Positions 8,150 to 16,800 of a stretch of DNA of 41,226 nt are shown one piece after another. Location of the stretch: the NCBI GenBank assembly GCA_945872425.1, contig CAMBZE010000008.1, positions 1 to 41,226 on the forward strand, written 5' to 3'. Each line of letters opens with the position of its first letter. Within the stretch, counting starts at the first letter, position 1. The position numbers and the translations under genes were made by a program. The notes under the pieces were generated by a model. It had not been told where the DNA came from and did no database searches. It saw only the letters and a list, made by a program, of their open reading frames with translations. Source of the DNA: Methylotenera oryzisoli (GTDB lineage: Bacteria > Pseudomonadota > Gammaproteobacteria > Burkholderiales > Methylophilaceae).

Positions 8150-8689
8150 ATGAGTAGCAGTCAAAAATTAATTTTAGATAAATTAACCAATGTATTAGCA
8201 GATACTGATAATTCTAAGTCAGCTGAACTGTTAAAACTGGTTGATCAGGCAGGCCGCACATTTATCGGTGGTGCAGGTCGCTCTTTATTGGTGTCACGCT
8301 TCTTTGCCATGCGTTTAGTGCATGCTGGCTACAACGTAAGCATGATTGGTGAAGTGGTAACGCCTGCTATTAAAGCCGGTGATTTGTTAATTCTGGTTTC
8401 CGGCTCTGGCGGTACAGAAACCTTGTTGCCATTTGTAAAAAAAGCAAAATCAGTGGGTGCGAAATTGGTTGTGATTTCAATGAAGAAATCTTCACCAATG
8501 GCTGATGTGGCTGATTTAGTGATTCAAGTCGGTAATGACAACAGTTTCCCGCTGACAAAAGGCATGCCAATGGGTTCACAATTTGAGCTTTCAACATTGA
8601 TTTTCCTCGAAGCGATCATTGCTGATTTGATTTTTGCTAAAGATTTGACTGAAGAGGGTATGCGCGCTATTCACGCTAACCTAGAATAG
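8150..8689 (+). CDS. hpi: 6-phospho-3-hexuloisomerase
   Basis: This SIS-domain isomerase converts 3-hexulose 6-phosphate to fructose 6-phosphate, the second RuMP step. The start is ATG 8150: AAAAAGGAAA lies 6-7 nt upstream, whereas an in-frame TTG at 8129 has no ribosome binding site. The resulting 179-residue length matches the family. SIS signatures are GGAGRSLLVSRFFAMRL near residue 40 and LVSGSGGTETLLPFVKKAK near residue 85, with MPMGSQFELSTLIFLEA near the C-terminus. It lies 118 nt after hps with a terminator in between. A bidirectional terminator follows. Confidence 0.95.
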   Translation: MSSSQKLILDKLTNVLADTDNSKSAELLKLVDQAGRTFIGGAGRSLLVSRFFAMRLVHAGYNVSMIGEVVTPAIKAGDLLILVSGSGGTETLLPFVKKAKSVGAKLVVISMKKSSPMADVADLVIQVGNDNSFPLTKGMPMGSQFELSTLIFLEAIIADLIFAKDLTEEGMRAIHANLE

Positions 8690-8734
8690 TTACAAGAGTA
8701 GTTGCAATTTTCAGGTGTGATTTAGCCTGACAAG

Positions 8735-8776
8735 AAACTCGACTGGTGAACCGGATTCCTAGTCGAGTTTTTTATT
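8735..8776. terminator. bidirectional terminator between hpi and the HisA-like gene
   Basis: AAACTCGACT (8735-8744) pairs perfectly with AGTCGAGTTT (8761-8770) and is followed by T residues on the plus strand. The minus-strand gene ends at 8772, so its stop codon borders the stem and the structure can serve both converging genes. Confidence 0.8.
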
Positions 8777-9485
8777 GACTTAAGCTTTCTATTTGTTGGT
8801 AAGTGAGCTGTTTTTGATGTAATGCGGTAGCGATTAAAGCGCCATGAACGCCTAAGTGTTTTAATCGGTTCAAATCATCCACTCCTCTTACTCCGCCTGC
8901 TGCATATAGATTAAAGTTAGCCGTATATTGCTTAAATTTTTCCAGTAATGCGAAATTCACACCTTGATTTGTGCCTACGTTGGCAAGCGACATGATAATG
9001 ACATCTTTAGGCCAGAAATGGGGGTTATCAAGTAATGCTATTGGGCCTTGATAGCCATGTGGCATGAAGTCCAAAGATAATACATGCTGCGCATTCAACT
9101 GTTTTTTAACCGCTAAAAAACTTTCTAAATTGGAAAAGTTTTCACTGCCCAGAATCACGTTGGAGTTTAGTCCGCTCCAGTGGCTAAGTTCAGATTGGTT
9201 GCTGCTGCCGGTATCAATCCAGACTTTGAGCTGGGGAAATTTCTGGAGGATGGTTTGAATCGCGTTAAAATTGCTGTTATTGCTATCGCCGAGTTTTTGT
9301 ATGGCATTTAAATCAGCAATGTACAGATGTTGGAACGGGTAGTATTCAAGCAAAGCTGCGACAATATCTAAAGGCTTGCTAGAATGCGTTAATAATGACT
9401 GAATGGCTTGGTAATGCTGGCGCTCTCCTTTTTTAGCGTGAACCACCACGCCATTTAACAAATCAATTACCGGGATTATTTGCAT
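8772..9485 (-). CDS. HisA/HisF-like TIM-barrel protein of the methylotrophy cofactor locus
   Basis: This 237-residue (beta/alpha)8 protein is related to HisA (ProFAR isomerase). The N-terminus MQIIPVIDLLNGVVVHAKKG keeps the strand-1 aspartate (D8), LSLDF keeps a second aspartate, and LYAAGGVRGVDDL is a phosphate-binding loop. The HisA strand-3 GGG loop is replaced by WIDTGSS. Archaeal and methylotroph genomes carry HisA-like paralogues beside methanofuran-type genes, so a role in cofactor synthesis rather than histidine synthesis is inferred; no other histidine gene is in the window. The start is ATG 9485 (ATG 9488 is adjacent); the frame extends upstream but reads the neighbour's antisense. 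Its start codon lies only 25 nt from that of the divergent ATP-grasp gene, leaving almost no room for promoters. Confidence 0.85.
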   Translation of the reverse strand: MQIIPVIDLLNGVVVHAKKGERQHYQAIQSLLTHSSKPLDIVAALLEYYPFQHLYIADLNAIQKLGDSNNSNFNAIQTILQKFPQLKVWIDTGSSNQSELSHWSGLNSNVILGSENFSNLESFLAVKKQLNAQHVLSLDFMPHGYQGPIALLDNPHFWPKDVIIMSLANVGTNQGVNFALLEKFKQYTANFNLYAAGGVRGVDDLNRLKHLGVHGALIATALHQKQLTYQQIESLSQ

Positions 9486-9510
9486 CATCGAACAACTAAA
9501 AAAATTACTG

Positions 9511-10524
9511 GTGTGTGAGTTTATCACTGGCGGCGGCTTAAGTGCAGAAGTGTTGCCTGATTCATTGGCTAACGAGGGCGCCATGATGCGTGATGCCTTG
9601 TTGCGCGATTTGGTAGCGTTGAATCAATTTGAAATCATTACCATGCACGACGCAAGGCTCGTACCTTCGGCATTGGCTACGCGCAGTATTGTGGTTGAGT
9701 CTGGGCAGTTTAAAAATGCTTTTAGTGCAGCGTTAGGGCAAGCAGAATTGGTTTGGCTGATTGCACCTGAATCTGATGGCACTTTGCTGGAACTCAGCGA
9801 GTTGTGTTATGAAAACCATAAAAATGGCGCACTGTTTTTAGGCTGTGGTTTTGATGCAATGCTGATTGGCACCAGTAAAACACTGTGCTTTGAGGCCCTG
9901 CAGGCGGCCAATATCCACACCTTGCCAGTACATGCCGGTGAGGATCTTATGCAGTCAGCCTACTATGAAAGCTTGCTCCGGCAGAATGTGCGTAAGTGGG
10001 TAGCAAAGCCGGAAGATGGCGCGGGGTGCGAGGGTATTCAAGTGTTTGATTCTCTTCATGACTTAAAGCATTGGATAGTGCAGGACGACCGATATTTACA
10101 CTATTTGGCACAACCCTATCAGCAAGGGATTGTCGCTAGTTTTTCCATGTTGTGTCGTGATGGCAAGGGATGGTTGTTAAGTTGCAACCAGCAACATATT
10201 GCAAGTGATGACGGCAAATTCAAGCTAACAGGCGTGACGGTGAACGGTATGCTACCTTACTGGCAACGTTTTGAAACCATCGCCAGAAAAATCGCCAGAA
10301 TGTTACCGGATGCTTTAGGTTATGTGGGTGTCGATGTGATTGTCGATACGGAAAATAACAATAAAATTTACGTGCTGGAAATAAATCCGCGTTTGACAAC
10401 CAGTTATGTCGGTTTGTCTGCGGCGCTTAACACCAACCCAGCAAAGCTAATATTGGATTGTGTGTTGAGTGATCAATTTAATATGCCATTATTGGTCAGA
10501 AAGCAGGTTGAAATTCAGTTATGA
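9511..10524 (+). CDS. ATP-grasp ligase similar to tyramine-glutamate ligase MfnD (Orf17-like)
   Basis: The protein belongs to the ATP-grasp family (COG1821-type) that includes archaeal MfnD, which attaches glutamate to tyramine in methanofuran synthesis. Visible features are CEFITGGGLS at the N-terminus, KWVAKPEDGAGCEGIQVF (ATP-binding lysine, about residue 162) and the metal-binding YVLEINPRLTTSYVGLS. A glutamate-ligase role in methylofuran synthesis is inferred. The start is uncertain: GTG 9511 is the first conventional codon, but KKLLV is encoded just upstream and looks like the missing first strand. CTG 9508 or ATC/ATT codons at 9475-9487 are alternatives; the frame is open back to 9442. 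It overlaps the next gene by ATGA (10521-10524). Confidence 0.87.
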   Translation: MCEFITGGGLSAEVLPDSLANEGAMMRDALLRDLVALNQFEIITMHDARLVPSALATRSIVVESGQFKNAFSAALGQAELVWLIAPESDGTLLELSELCYENHKNGALFLGCGFDAMLIGTSKTLCFEALQAANIHTLPVHAGEDLMQSAYYESLLRQNVRKWVAKPEDGAGCEGIQVFDSLHDLKHWIVQDDRYLHYLAQPYQQGIVASFSMLCRDGKGWLLSCNQQHIASDDGKFKLTGVTVNGMLPYWQRFETIARKIARMLPDALGYVGVDVIVDTENNNKIYVLEINPRLTTSYVGLSAALNTNPAKLILDCVLSDQFNMPLLVRKQVEIQL

Positions 10525-11585
10525 AGCAAAACCTGGTGACGCAACCGGCGATTGGTTGGGATATTGGCGGCGCACATTTGAAAGCGGTGTTGGTGAGTGT
10601 TGATGGATGTGCACTTGCAGTTAAACAAGTGTATTGTCCCTTGTGGCGAGGCTTGCATGAGCTGGAGCATGCGATAGATGCCGTTCTGTCAGATTTTAAT
10701 GCGCATCATCACTTTGTGACGATGACAGGAGAGCTGGCAGATATTTTCCAGAATCGGCATGCAGGTGTGGTGCAAATAGCGCAAACACTGCACCGGAGGT
10801 TATCTCAGTCGCCAAAAATAAATGCACAAGTAAAATATTATGCCGGCAATCAAGGGTTTGTAACGATTGAGGCGGTTGGGCAATACACTGCAGATATAGC
10901 CTCCATGAATTGGTTGGCGAGTGTGCAATATGTTGCACAGAACGTGCAGCAGGCTTTGTTTATTGACATTGGCAGCACAACCACAGATATTGCGTTAATC
11001 AGCAATGGTAAAGCGCTGGTGCGCGGTTTTAACGATGCTGCACGCATGCAGTTGGATGAATTGGTGTACACGGGAGTGGTGCGCACACCGCTCATGGCAC
11101 TGGCGCAAAAGATTCCCTTTGCCGGTCAGTTGACGAATGTTGCTGCCGAGTGTTTTGCGACCAGTGCGGATGTTTATACTTTAACGGGTGACTTGGCGCA
11201 GGCAGACAACATGGCAGAAACTGCAGATGGAGCAGAAAAGAGCATAGAAGCCAGTGCGCGTCGCATTGCACGAATGATAGGGCATGATGCGCTAGATGCA
11301 CCTTTGTCAGCCTGGCATCATTTGGCTCATGCGTTCAAGCATGCGCAACTCAACCTCATCAAGCAAGCGGTATTTACTCAGATGTCCCAGCTAAAAGATT
11401 GTCGAAACCTATCTATCATAGGCGCGGGAGCGGGTGAGTTTATGGTCGGCGAGTTGGCAAGGCAATTAGGTGTTAAGTATGCATCGGCGAGTGATTTCAT
11501 TCATGCAGAAAGCGATACGATAAAAAACAGGGCTAAAGTGAGCTTTCCAGCTTATGCAGTCGCTTGTTTGGGGCTTAAATCATGA
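10521..11585 (+). CDS. H4MPT-linked C1-transfer pathway protein, MfnF-like (hydantoinase/ASKHA fold)
   Basis: This 354-residue protein belongs to the COG1548 family, annotated as 'H4MPT-linked C1 transfer pathway protein'. Its archaeal relative MfnF couples the aminomethylfuran unit to gamma-glutamyltyramine in methanofuran synthesis; whether the methylotroph enzyme does exactly this is inference. An ASKHA-type phosphate-1 motif is seen at the start (GWDIGGAHLKAVLV), a phosphate-2-like motif at ALFIDIGSTTTDIALIS (about residue 150), and LSIIGAGAGEFMVGELA near residue 295. It overlaps both neighbours by ATGA (10521-10524 and 11582-11585), so translation of the operon is tightly coupled. Confidence 0.9.
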   Translation: MKQNLVTQPAIGWDIGGAHLKAVLVSVDGCALAVKQVYCPLWRGLHELEHAIDAVLSDFNAHHHFVTMTGELADIFQNRHAGVVQIAQTLHRRLSQSPKINAQVKYYAGNQGFVTIEAVGQYTADIASMNWLASVQYVAQNVQQALFIDIGSTTTDIALISNGKALVRGFNDAARMQLDELVYTGVVRTPLMALAQKIPFAGQLTNVAAECFATSADVYTLTGDLAQADNMAETADGAEKSIEASARRIARMIGHDALDAPLSAWHHLAHAFKHAQLNLIKQAVFTQMSQLKDCRNLSIIGAGAGEFMVGELARQLGVKYASASDFIHAESDTIKNRAKVSFPAYAVACLGLKS

Positions 11586-13036
11586 GCTTGCTGCGGCACG
11601 AGTTAACTTACCACGCTGATAGTGCACGTTTGTTTGCTCGCATTGCACATCAGCCATGGGCAATGTTTTTAGATAGTGGCCAGATGATAAACCCTGCAAC
11701 TGGCAAGCCGGGTAGCCAATACGGGCGATATGATATTTTGGTGGCAGATCCGATAATTACTTTTTCCACCCATGATGCACTGACCACAATCCATGCGCAT
11801 GGGCAAACGCATACCTCATCAGAGGATCCATTTCAGTTGATTAAAAATGCGTTAGCCCCCTATCAGGTGGCATCATTGGATACCCCGCGTGATTTTCCAT
11901 TTTCAGGGGGGGCGGTCGGTTATTTTGGCTATGATTTAGCGCGACGATTAGAAAAACTGGATTCTATTACGCAGGATGATAAAGCCATTGCTCAGATGCA
12001 AGTGGGTATTTACGACTGGGCCATAGTAATTGACCATCGCAATAAAACAGCACATTTGGTATCGCACGGCTTTGACGCTAAAACTCGTGAGCATTGGTCC
12101 GGGTTGTGCGCTTTGTTTGATACGCCCAATGAAACGCATGCAGTCATGGCTATAGAGTTTGAAATAACTTCTGCCGTAACTTCCAACATGAACAAAAAGG
12201 CCTATCAAACGGCTTTTAATGTCATACAACGTTATATTCATGCAGGTGACTGCTATCAAGTCAATCTTGCTCAGAGATTTTCAGCCAAAGCACGGGGTAA
12301 TGGTTGGGTGGCATACCGTAAGTTGAGGGAAATAAGCCCTGCACCATTTATGGCCTATATGAATTTAGGCCATTTGCAGGTAATTTCAGGCTCGCCTGAG
12401 CGGTTTTTGCAAGTAGTGGATGGGCATGTTGAGACTCGCCCAATTAAGGGCACCAGACCGCGCGCTGATGATGTGGCGCTTGATCAGCAGTATGCAAAGG
12501 ATTTGCAATCCAGCCTCAAAGATAAAGCTGAAAATCTAATGATTGTGGATTTATTGCGCAACGATATCAGCAAAAATTGTGAAATTGGCTCGGTGAAGGC
12601 GGATAAATTATTTCAGCTACAGAGTTTTGCCAACGTACATCATTTGGTGAGCATTGTGACTGGCGTGTTGCAACAAGGTAGAACTGCAATTGATTTGCTA
12701 CGTGGTTGCTTTCCCGGGGGGTCTATTACCGGCGCGCCTAAATTAAGAGCGATGCAAATTATTGAAGAGCTGGAACCGAGTCGGCGTGGTGTTTATTGTG
12801 GTGTCATTGGTTATATTGGTTTTGATGGCAATATGGATACGAATATTGCCATTCGCACGGCGGTTTATGTTACTGCTGAAGGGGTTGCTGAAAGTGCTAT
12901 TGAAGGTGAAATCAGCTTTTATGCCGGTGGTGGCATCGTTGCTGACTCTGACCTTGAAAAAGAGTATAGCGAGACATTGGACAAAGCTTCTGGCATGTTA
13001 AAGATGATGCAATTTTTCAATAAGGCAACCAGTTGA
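11582..13036 (+). CDS. pabB: aminodeoxychorismate synthase component I
   Basis: PabB converts chorismate and ammonia to 4-amino-4-deoxychorismate, the precursor of p-aminobenzoate. The 484-residue protein shows the chorismate-binding fold: ISGSPERFL, the PIKGTRPR motif carrying the active-site lysine of PabB, NLMIVDLLRNDI, FPGGSITGAPKLRAMQIIEEL and GEISFYAGGGIVADSD. No PabA amidotransferase or PabC lyase domain is fused. p-Aminobenzoate is a substrate of beta-RFAP synthase (encoded at 1-933) as well as a folate precursor, which explains a pabB copy inside a methanopterin/methanofuran operon. It overlaps the MfnF-like gene by ATGA, and the next gene begins 19 nt downstream. Confidence 0.94.
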   Translation: MSLLRHELTYHADSARLFARIAHQPWAMFLDSGQMINPATGKPGSQYGRYDILVADPIITFSTHDALTTIHAHGQTHTSSEDPFQLIKNALAPYQVASLDTPRDFPFSGGAVGYFGYDLARRLEKLDSITQDDKAIAQMQVGIYDWAIVIDHRNKTAHLVSHGFDAKTREHWSGLCALFDTPNETHAVMAIEFEITSAVTSNMNKKAYQTAFNVIQRYIHAGDCYQVNLAQRFSAKARGNGWVAYRKLREISPAPFMAYMNLGHLQVISGSPERFLQVVDGHVETRPIKGTRPRADDVALDQQYAKDLQSSLKDKAENLMIVDLLRNDISKNCEIGSVKADKLFQLQSFANVHHLVSIVTGVLQQGRTAIDLLRGCFPGGSITGAPKLRAMQIIEELEPSRRGVYCGVIGYIGFDGNMDTNIAIRTAVYVTAEGVAESAIEGEISFYAGGGIVADSDLEKEYSETLDKASGMLKMMQFFNKATS

Positions 13037-13055
13037 TACTTATGATGGGCATTTT

Positions 13056-13700
13056 ATGTGGGTGGTGAAATTAGGCGGCAGCTTGTTGGGGTCACCTGAA
13101 CTTCCGCGCTGGCTGGAAACTTTAGTCAAAATTAGTGACGGCAAAGTGGTGATTGTCCCCGGCGGCGGGTTGTTTGCGGATGCGGTACGTGAGGCACAGC
13201 AACGTACGCATATTAGTGATGCAGTCGCACATGAGCTTGCGTTGTTGGCAATGGATCAATTTGGTTTATTGTTAGCAGGCATGAATGCCAACCTGGTCAC
13301 GGCAAGTAGTGAGCTTGAAATTGCAGAGAGGGGCTGGCAACATCGCGGTATTGTTTGGCTACCGAGCAAAATGATTTTGGCTGATGATAATGTAGCTAAA
13401 AATTGGCAAGTAACCTCAGATAGTTTGAGTGCATGGTTAGCTAATAAAATTGGGGCAGAACAGTTGATTTTAGTTAAGTCTAAACTATTGGCGCCTTATC
13501 TGAAATCATCAGCTGTTTCACTTGAGACCTTAGTCGCAGAGGAGTTGATTGATGATGCTTTTGCTGACTTTTTCAGTGGTACGCGTTATCAATCCTGGAT
13601 AGTGAGTAAATCCGATTACTGGCTATTCGAACAAGGTTTAAACCTGCGCCAACTGAGAGAAAACAGTGTTGCGGTGAGTAAAAGTATTGATGGTAGGTGA
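13056..13700 (+). CDS. amino-acid-kinase-family protein, MfnE-like
   Basis: This 214-residue protein has the amino acid kinase fold. The first strand and glycine loop read VVKLGGSLLGSPEL, followed by VIVPGGGLFADAVREAQ at about residue 33 and LILVKSK at about residue 146. The archaeal COG2054 member MfnE phosphorylates aminomethylfuranmethyl phosphate to its diphosphate for coupling by MfnF; the MfnF-like gene in the same operon supports that role here, as inference. The start ATG 13056 has only a weak upstream GATGGG. This is the last gene of the operon, converging on the RND pump gene across a MITE-like repeat. Confidence 0.87.
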   Translation: MWVVKLGGSLLGSPELPRWLETLVKISDGKVVIVPGGGLFADAVREAQQRTHISDAVAHELALLAMDQFGLLLAGMNANLVTASSELEIAERGWQHRGIVWLPSKMILADDNVAKNWQVTSDSLSAWLANKIGAEQLILVKSKLLAPYLKSSAVSLETLVAEELIDDAFADFFSGTRYQSWIVSKSDYWLFEQGLNLRQLRENSVAVSKSIDGR

Positions 13701-13706
13701 ATGCCT

Positions 13707-13884
13707 TAAGGAAATACTGATTAAATCCTCATGACCACGCACATGAGGTTTGCGATAAATTTGTGTGCTTACGTATGTATGCTCCTTGGCTTCGTAGAAT
13801 AACTACGACCTGCGTCGCACGCCTCGCAATCACCACAAATTTATTCGCAACGTGGCTCATGGTGATTTAATCAGTGCTTCCTTA
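13707..13884. repeat. MITE-like element with long imperfect terminal inverted repeats
   Basis: The outer 21 bp at each end (13707-13727 and 13864-13884, TAAGGAAxxACTGATTAAATC) match at 19 of 21 positions in inverted orientation. The symmetry continues inward through CTCATG/CATGAG and TGCGATAAATTTGTG, giving arms of roughly 55 bp. The element fills almost the whole gap between two convergent genes and could fold into a bidirectional terminator-like hairpin. It has no coding capacity and differs in sequence from the element at 3094-3236, but has the same size class and design. Confidence 0.75.
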
Positions 13885-13888
13885 CATC

Positions 13889-16800
13889 TTAATCTGATTC
13901 AGATTTCTCAAATTTTCCGAAATGCAGCATAATCGTGGGAAGAATGAGCAGGTTGAGTATAGTGGATGTGACCAATCCGCCTACAATAATGGTTGCCATT
14001 GGACCTTCAATTTCACGCCCGGGTTGACCGCTCCCGATTGCCAGCGGCAATAGCCCCAGAGCGGTGACTAAGGCGGTCATTAAAATTGATGGGAGTCGTT
14101 CGGATGCGCCGCGGATGCAGGTTTCCAAACCCCAAACGCAGTTTTCTGCATCAATCAGGTGTTGGTAGTGCGATATCATCATGATGGAGTTGCGCAGGGT
14201 AATGCCGAATAGTGTGACAAAACCAACCAGTGAACCCAGTGAAATCCAGCCGCCGGTAAACATGACGGCGAGTACGCCACCAATCAGGGCGAAAGGTAAA
14301 TTGGCAAAGGTGAGTAGCAGATTGCGCAGTCGCCCAAATGCAATATAAAGCATTAAAAATACGGTAACGCCCGCCAGCAGTGATTGCAGGATAAGCGCTT
14401 CTCTTGATTTGGCATTCGCTTCGGCCGCTCCGGTGAACTCTAAATAAGCCCCTTGGGAAAGCGCAAGGTCCGTGCTTAGCCGACTTTTAAGTTCGTCGGT
14501 AAAGGCGCCAATGTCTCGATCCACGACATTGGCAGTTACGGTCTGAATGCGTTTTGCACCGGCATGTAGTATTTTTGAGCGCCCGTTTTCCTGCACAATA
14601 TCAGCAACATCACGCAAGCGTAATAATTTTCCTTCTGCGTTAAATAAAGGTAGGTTGCCTGCCTCCTGTACGTCGTCACGTGCTTCCAAATTCAGCAATA
14701 CGCTCACGCCAATCACGCGGTTGCCTTGATACACCTGCGCGACCGGTACACCTTCGTAGGCGGCGCGAATGTTATCTAAAACGTCGGTGGGGTATAAGCC
14801 TAACCTTGCCATTTTTTCAGGGAGTAGTCGTATAACCAGTTGCGGCGTACCCGGGGGCGACTGTATCAATACATCGCTGGCCCCTTTTATACTGTTTACA
14901 ATGCTGGCAATGGCGTTGGCATCGCGGTCCAGCGCATCCAAATCCTGGCCATAGATGTTGATAACGGTTGAGGCGGCATAACCCGAGATAGTCTCTTCAA
15001 TACGTTCAGTCAGGAAGGTATTGATGGCGAAATTTACACCCACGAAACCGGCTTCTGCTTTCCCGTCACCGTCCCTATCGATTTTTTCACCTGCCAGATT
15101 CTCTCTGATTTCATCGAGAATACGCCGTTGTTCCTGACCGGCAATAGCGCCGATTTCAATTTCAAATTCGCTGTAATGTGTGCCAAAAGTATCGGCGCCA
15201 TTAGGTGCGCGCCCAACCCACTGCGTAACAGATTTAACGCCATCGATGTTGCGTATTACTGCGGAGACTTTTTTGCCGATTCGCAAAGATTCCTGCTCCG
15301 ACGTGCCCGGTACAGCGGTCATGTGCATGACGTAATGCCCTTCATGCAATGCCGGAATAAATTGATTTTTGAATAAAGGCAGTGTGCCTAACCCAATTGC
15401 AATGAACATAAAGCTGGCGGCAAGGGTTGCTTTGTAATGGGCTTCAATTTTGAGCAGTGAATTTACGTACCATTTCTTAATAATACGTATTAGTGGTGGG
15501 TCTGCTGATTCCAGCTTGGCATTCCCTAACAGTAAATAACAAAGTGTCGGTGTCAGCGTTAACGCCACTAATAAAGAGGCAAGAATGGCAGCAATATAAG
15601 CGAGGCCTAATGGCGCAAACAGTTTGCCGGCTACGCCACCCAAGGTCAGTAGCGGCATAAATACCAGTGCCACAATAATGGTTGCATAGACTACCGAGCT
15701 ACGCACTTCCATAGAGGCATTAAAGACAACGCGATGTGTCGGTAGCGGCAGGGCCAGCGTACGATTTTCACGCAGACGCCTGAATATATTTTCAGTATCA
15801 ATAATGGCATCGTCTACCACTTCACCTAGCGCAATAGCCAAGCCGCCAAGTACCATGATGTTTAATCCAATGTTGAAGTGGCTCAGTACCACAATAGCAG
15901 TGAGCAATGAAAGTGGAATGGCGGTTGCCGAAATAAACGCAGTGCGTGCGTTGAATAAAAATAGAAAGAGTACGGTGATGACTAAAATTGAACCAATTAA
16001 AATATCGGTCCGTACACCTTTAATGGCGACTTCGATAAAATTAGCTGGTCTGAACAAACCTTCATGTAAGGTCATGTTTTCAGTAGCCAAGCCGGGTTTT
16101 AGCTCTTGCAGTGCTTTTTCAATGGCCTGCGTTACTCCGTGCGTATTGGCGCCAAGCTGACTTTGTATGGAAAGGTACACGCCGGTTTCTTCGTTGATGG
16201 CGGCAGCACTGATGGATGGGGCTGTGCCCTCAACTACTTGTCCAATGTCGCCTAATCTAATGGTTTGTCCATTTTTATGCAGCAGTGTGACCTGTGCCAG
16301 TTTCTCCGGTGATGTAGACTGCCCTTCAGTATTGATGATAATGCGCTGATTTTTATTCTCAATAAAACCATTGCCACGCACCCCGGTAGCTTTTTTAACG
16401 GCTTCTTCTATTTGAATCAATGAGATGCCATAACGAATCATCTTTTCCGGGTCAGCTTGCACTTGAAATTGCCGTATTTTTCCGCCAAATACATTCACAT
16501 CAGCTACGCCCGGAATCGCAAGTAAATGCGGCACGATCACCCAATCGACAAAAGTGCGAATTTCAGTGAGGTTACGTGTCTTTGAGGTTAAACCAACCCC
16601 CAGCACCGTGCTGGCGGAAGAGGTAAGTGGTGTAATGTTGGGTGTGATGCCCAGGGGCAATTTGTTGGTGAGTGTAGATAGACGCTCGGCAATCACTTGC
16701 CGATTGCGATAAATGTCAGTGCCTTCATCAAAAATAATAGTAACGATTGATAAGCCTGGTATGGATTGCGAGCGCATGCTTTCAATCCCCACGGCGCCTG

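Noticed and set aside
12762-13001. 79-codon frame on the same strand inside pabB
   Set aside because: Hydrophobic appearance comes from reading conserved pabB codons out of frame.
15804-16160. 118-codon plus-strand frame across the RND pump
   Set aside because: Ser/Ala-rich shadow of the pump gene.
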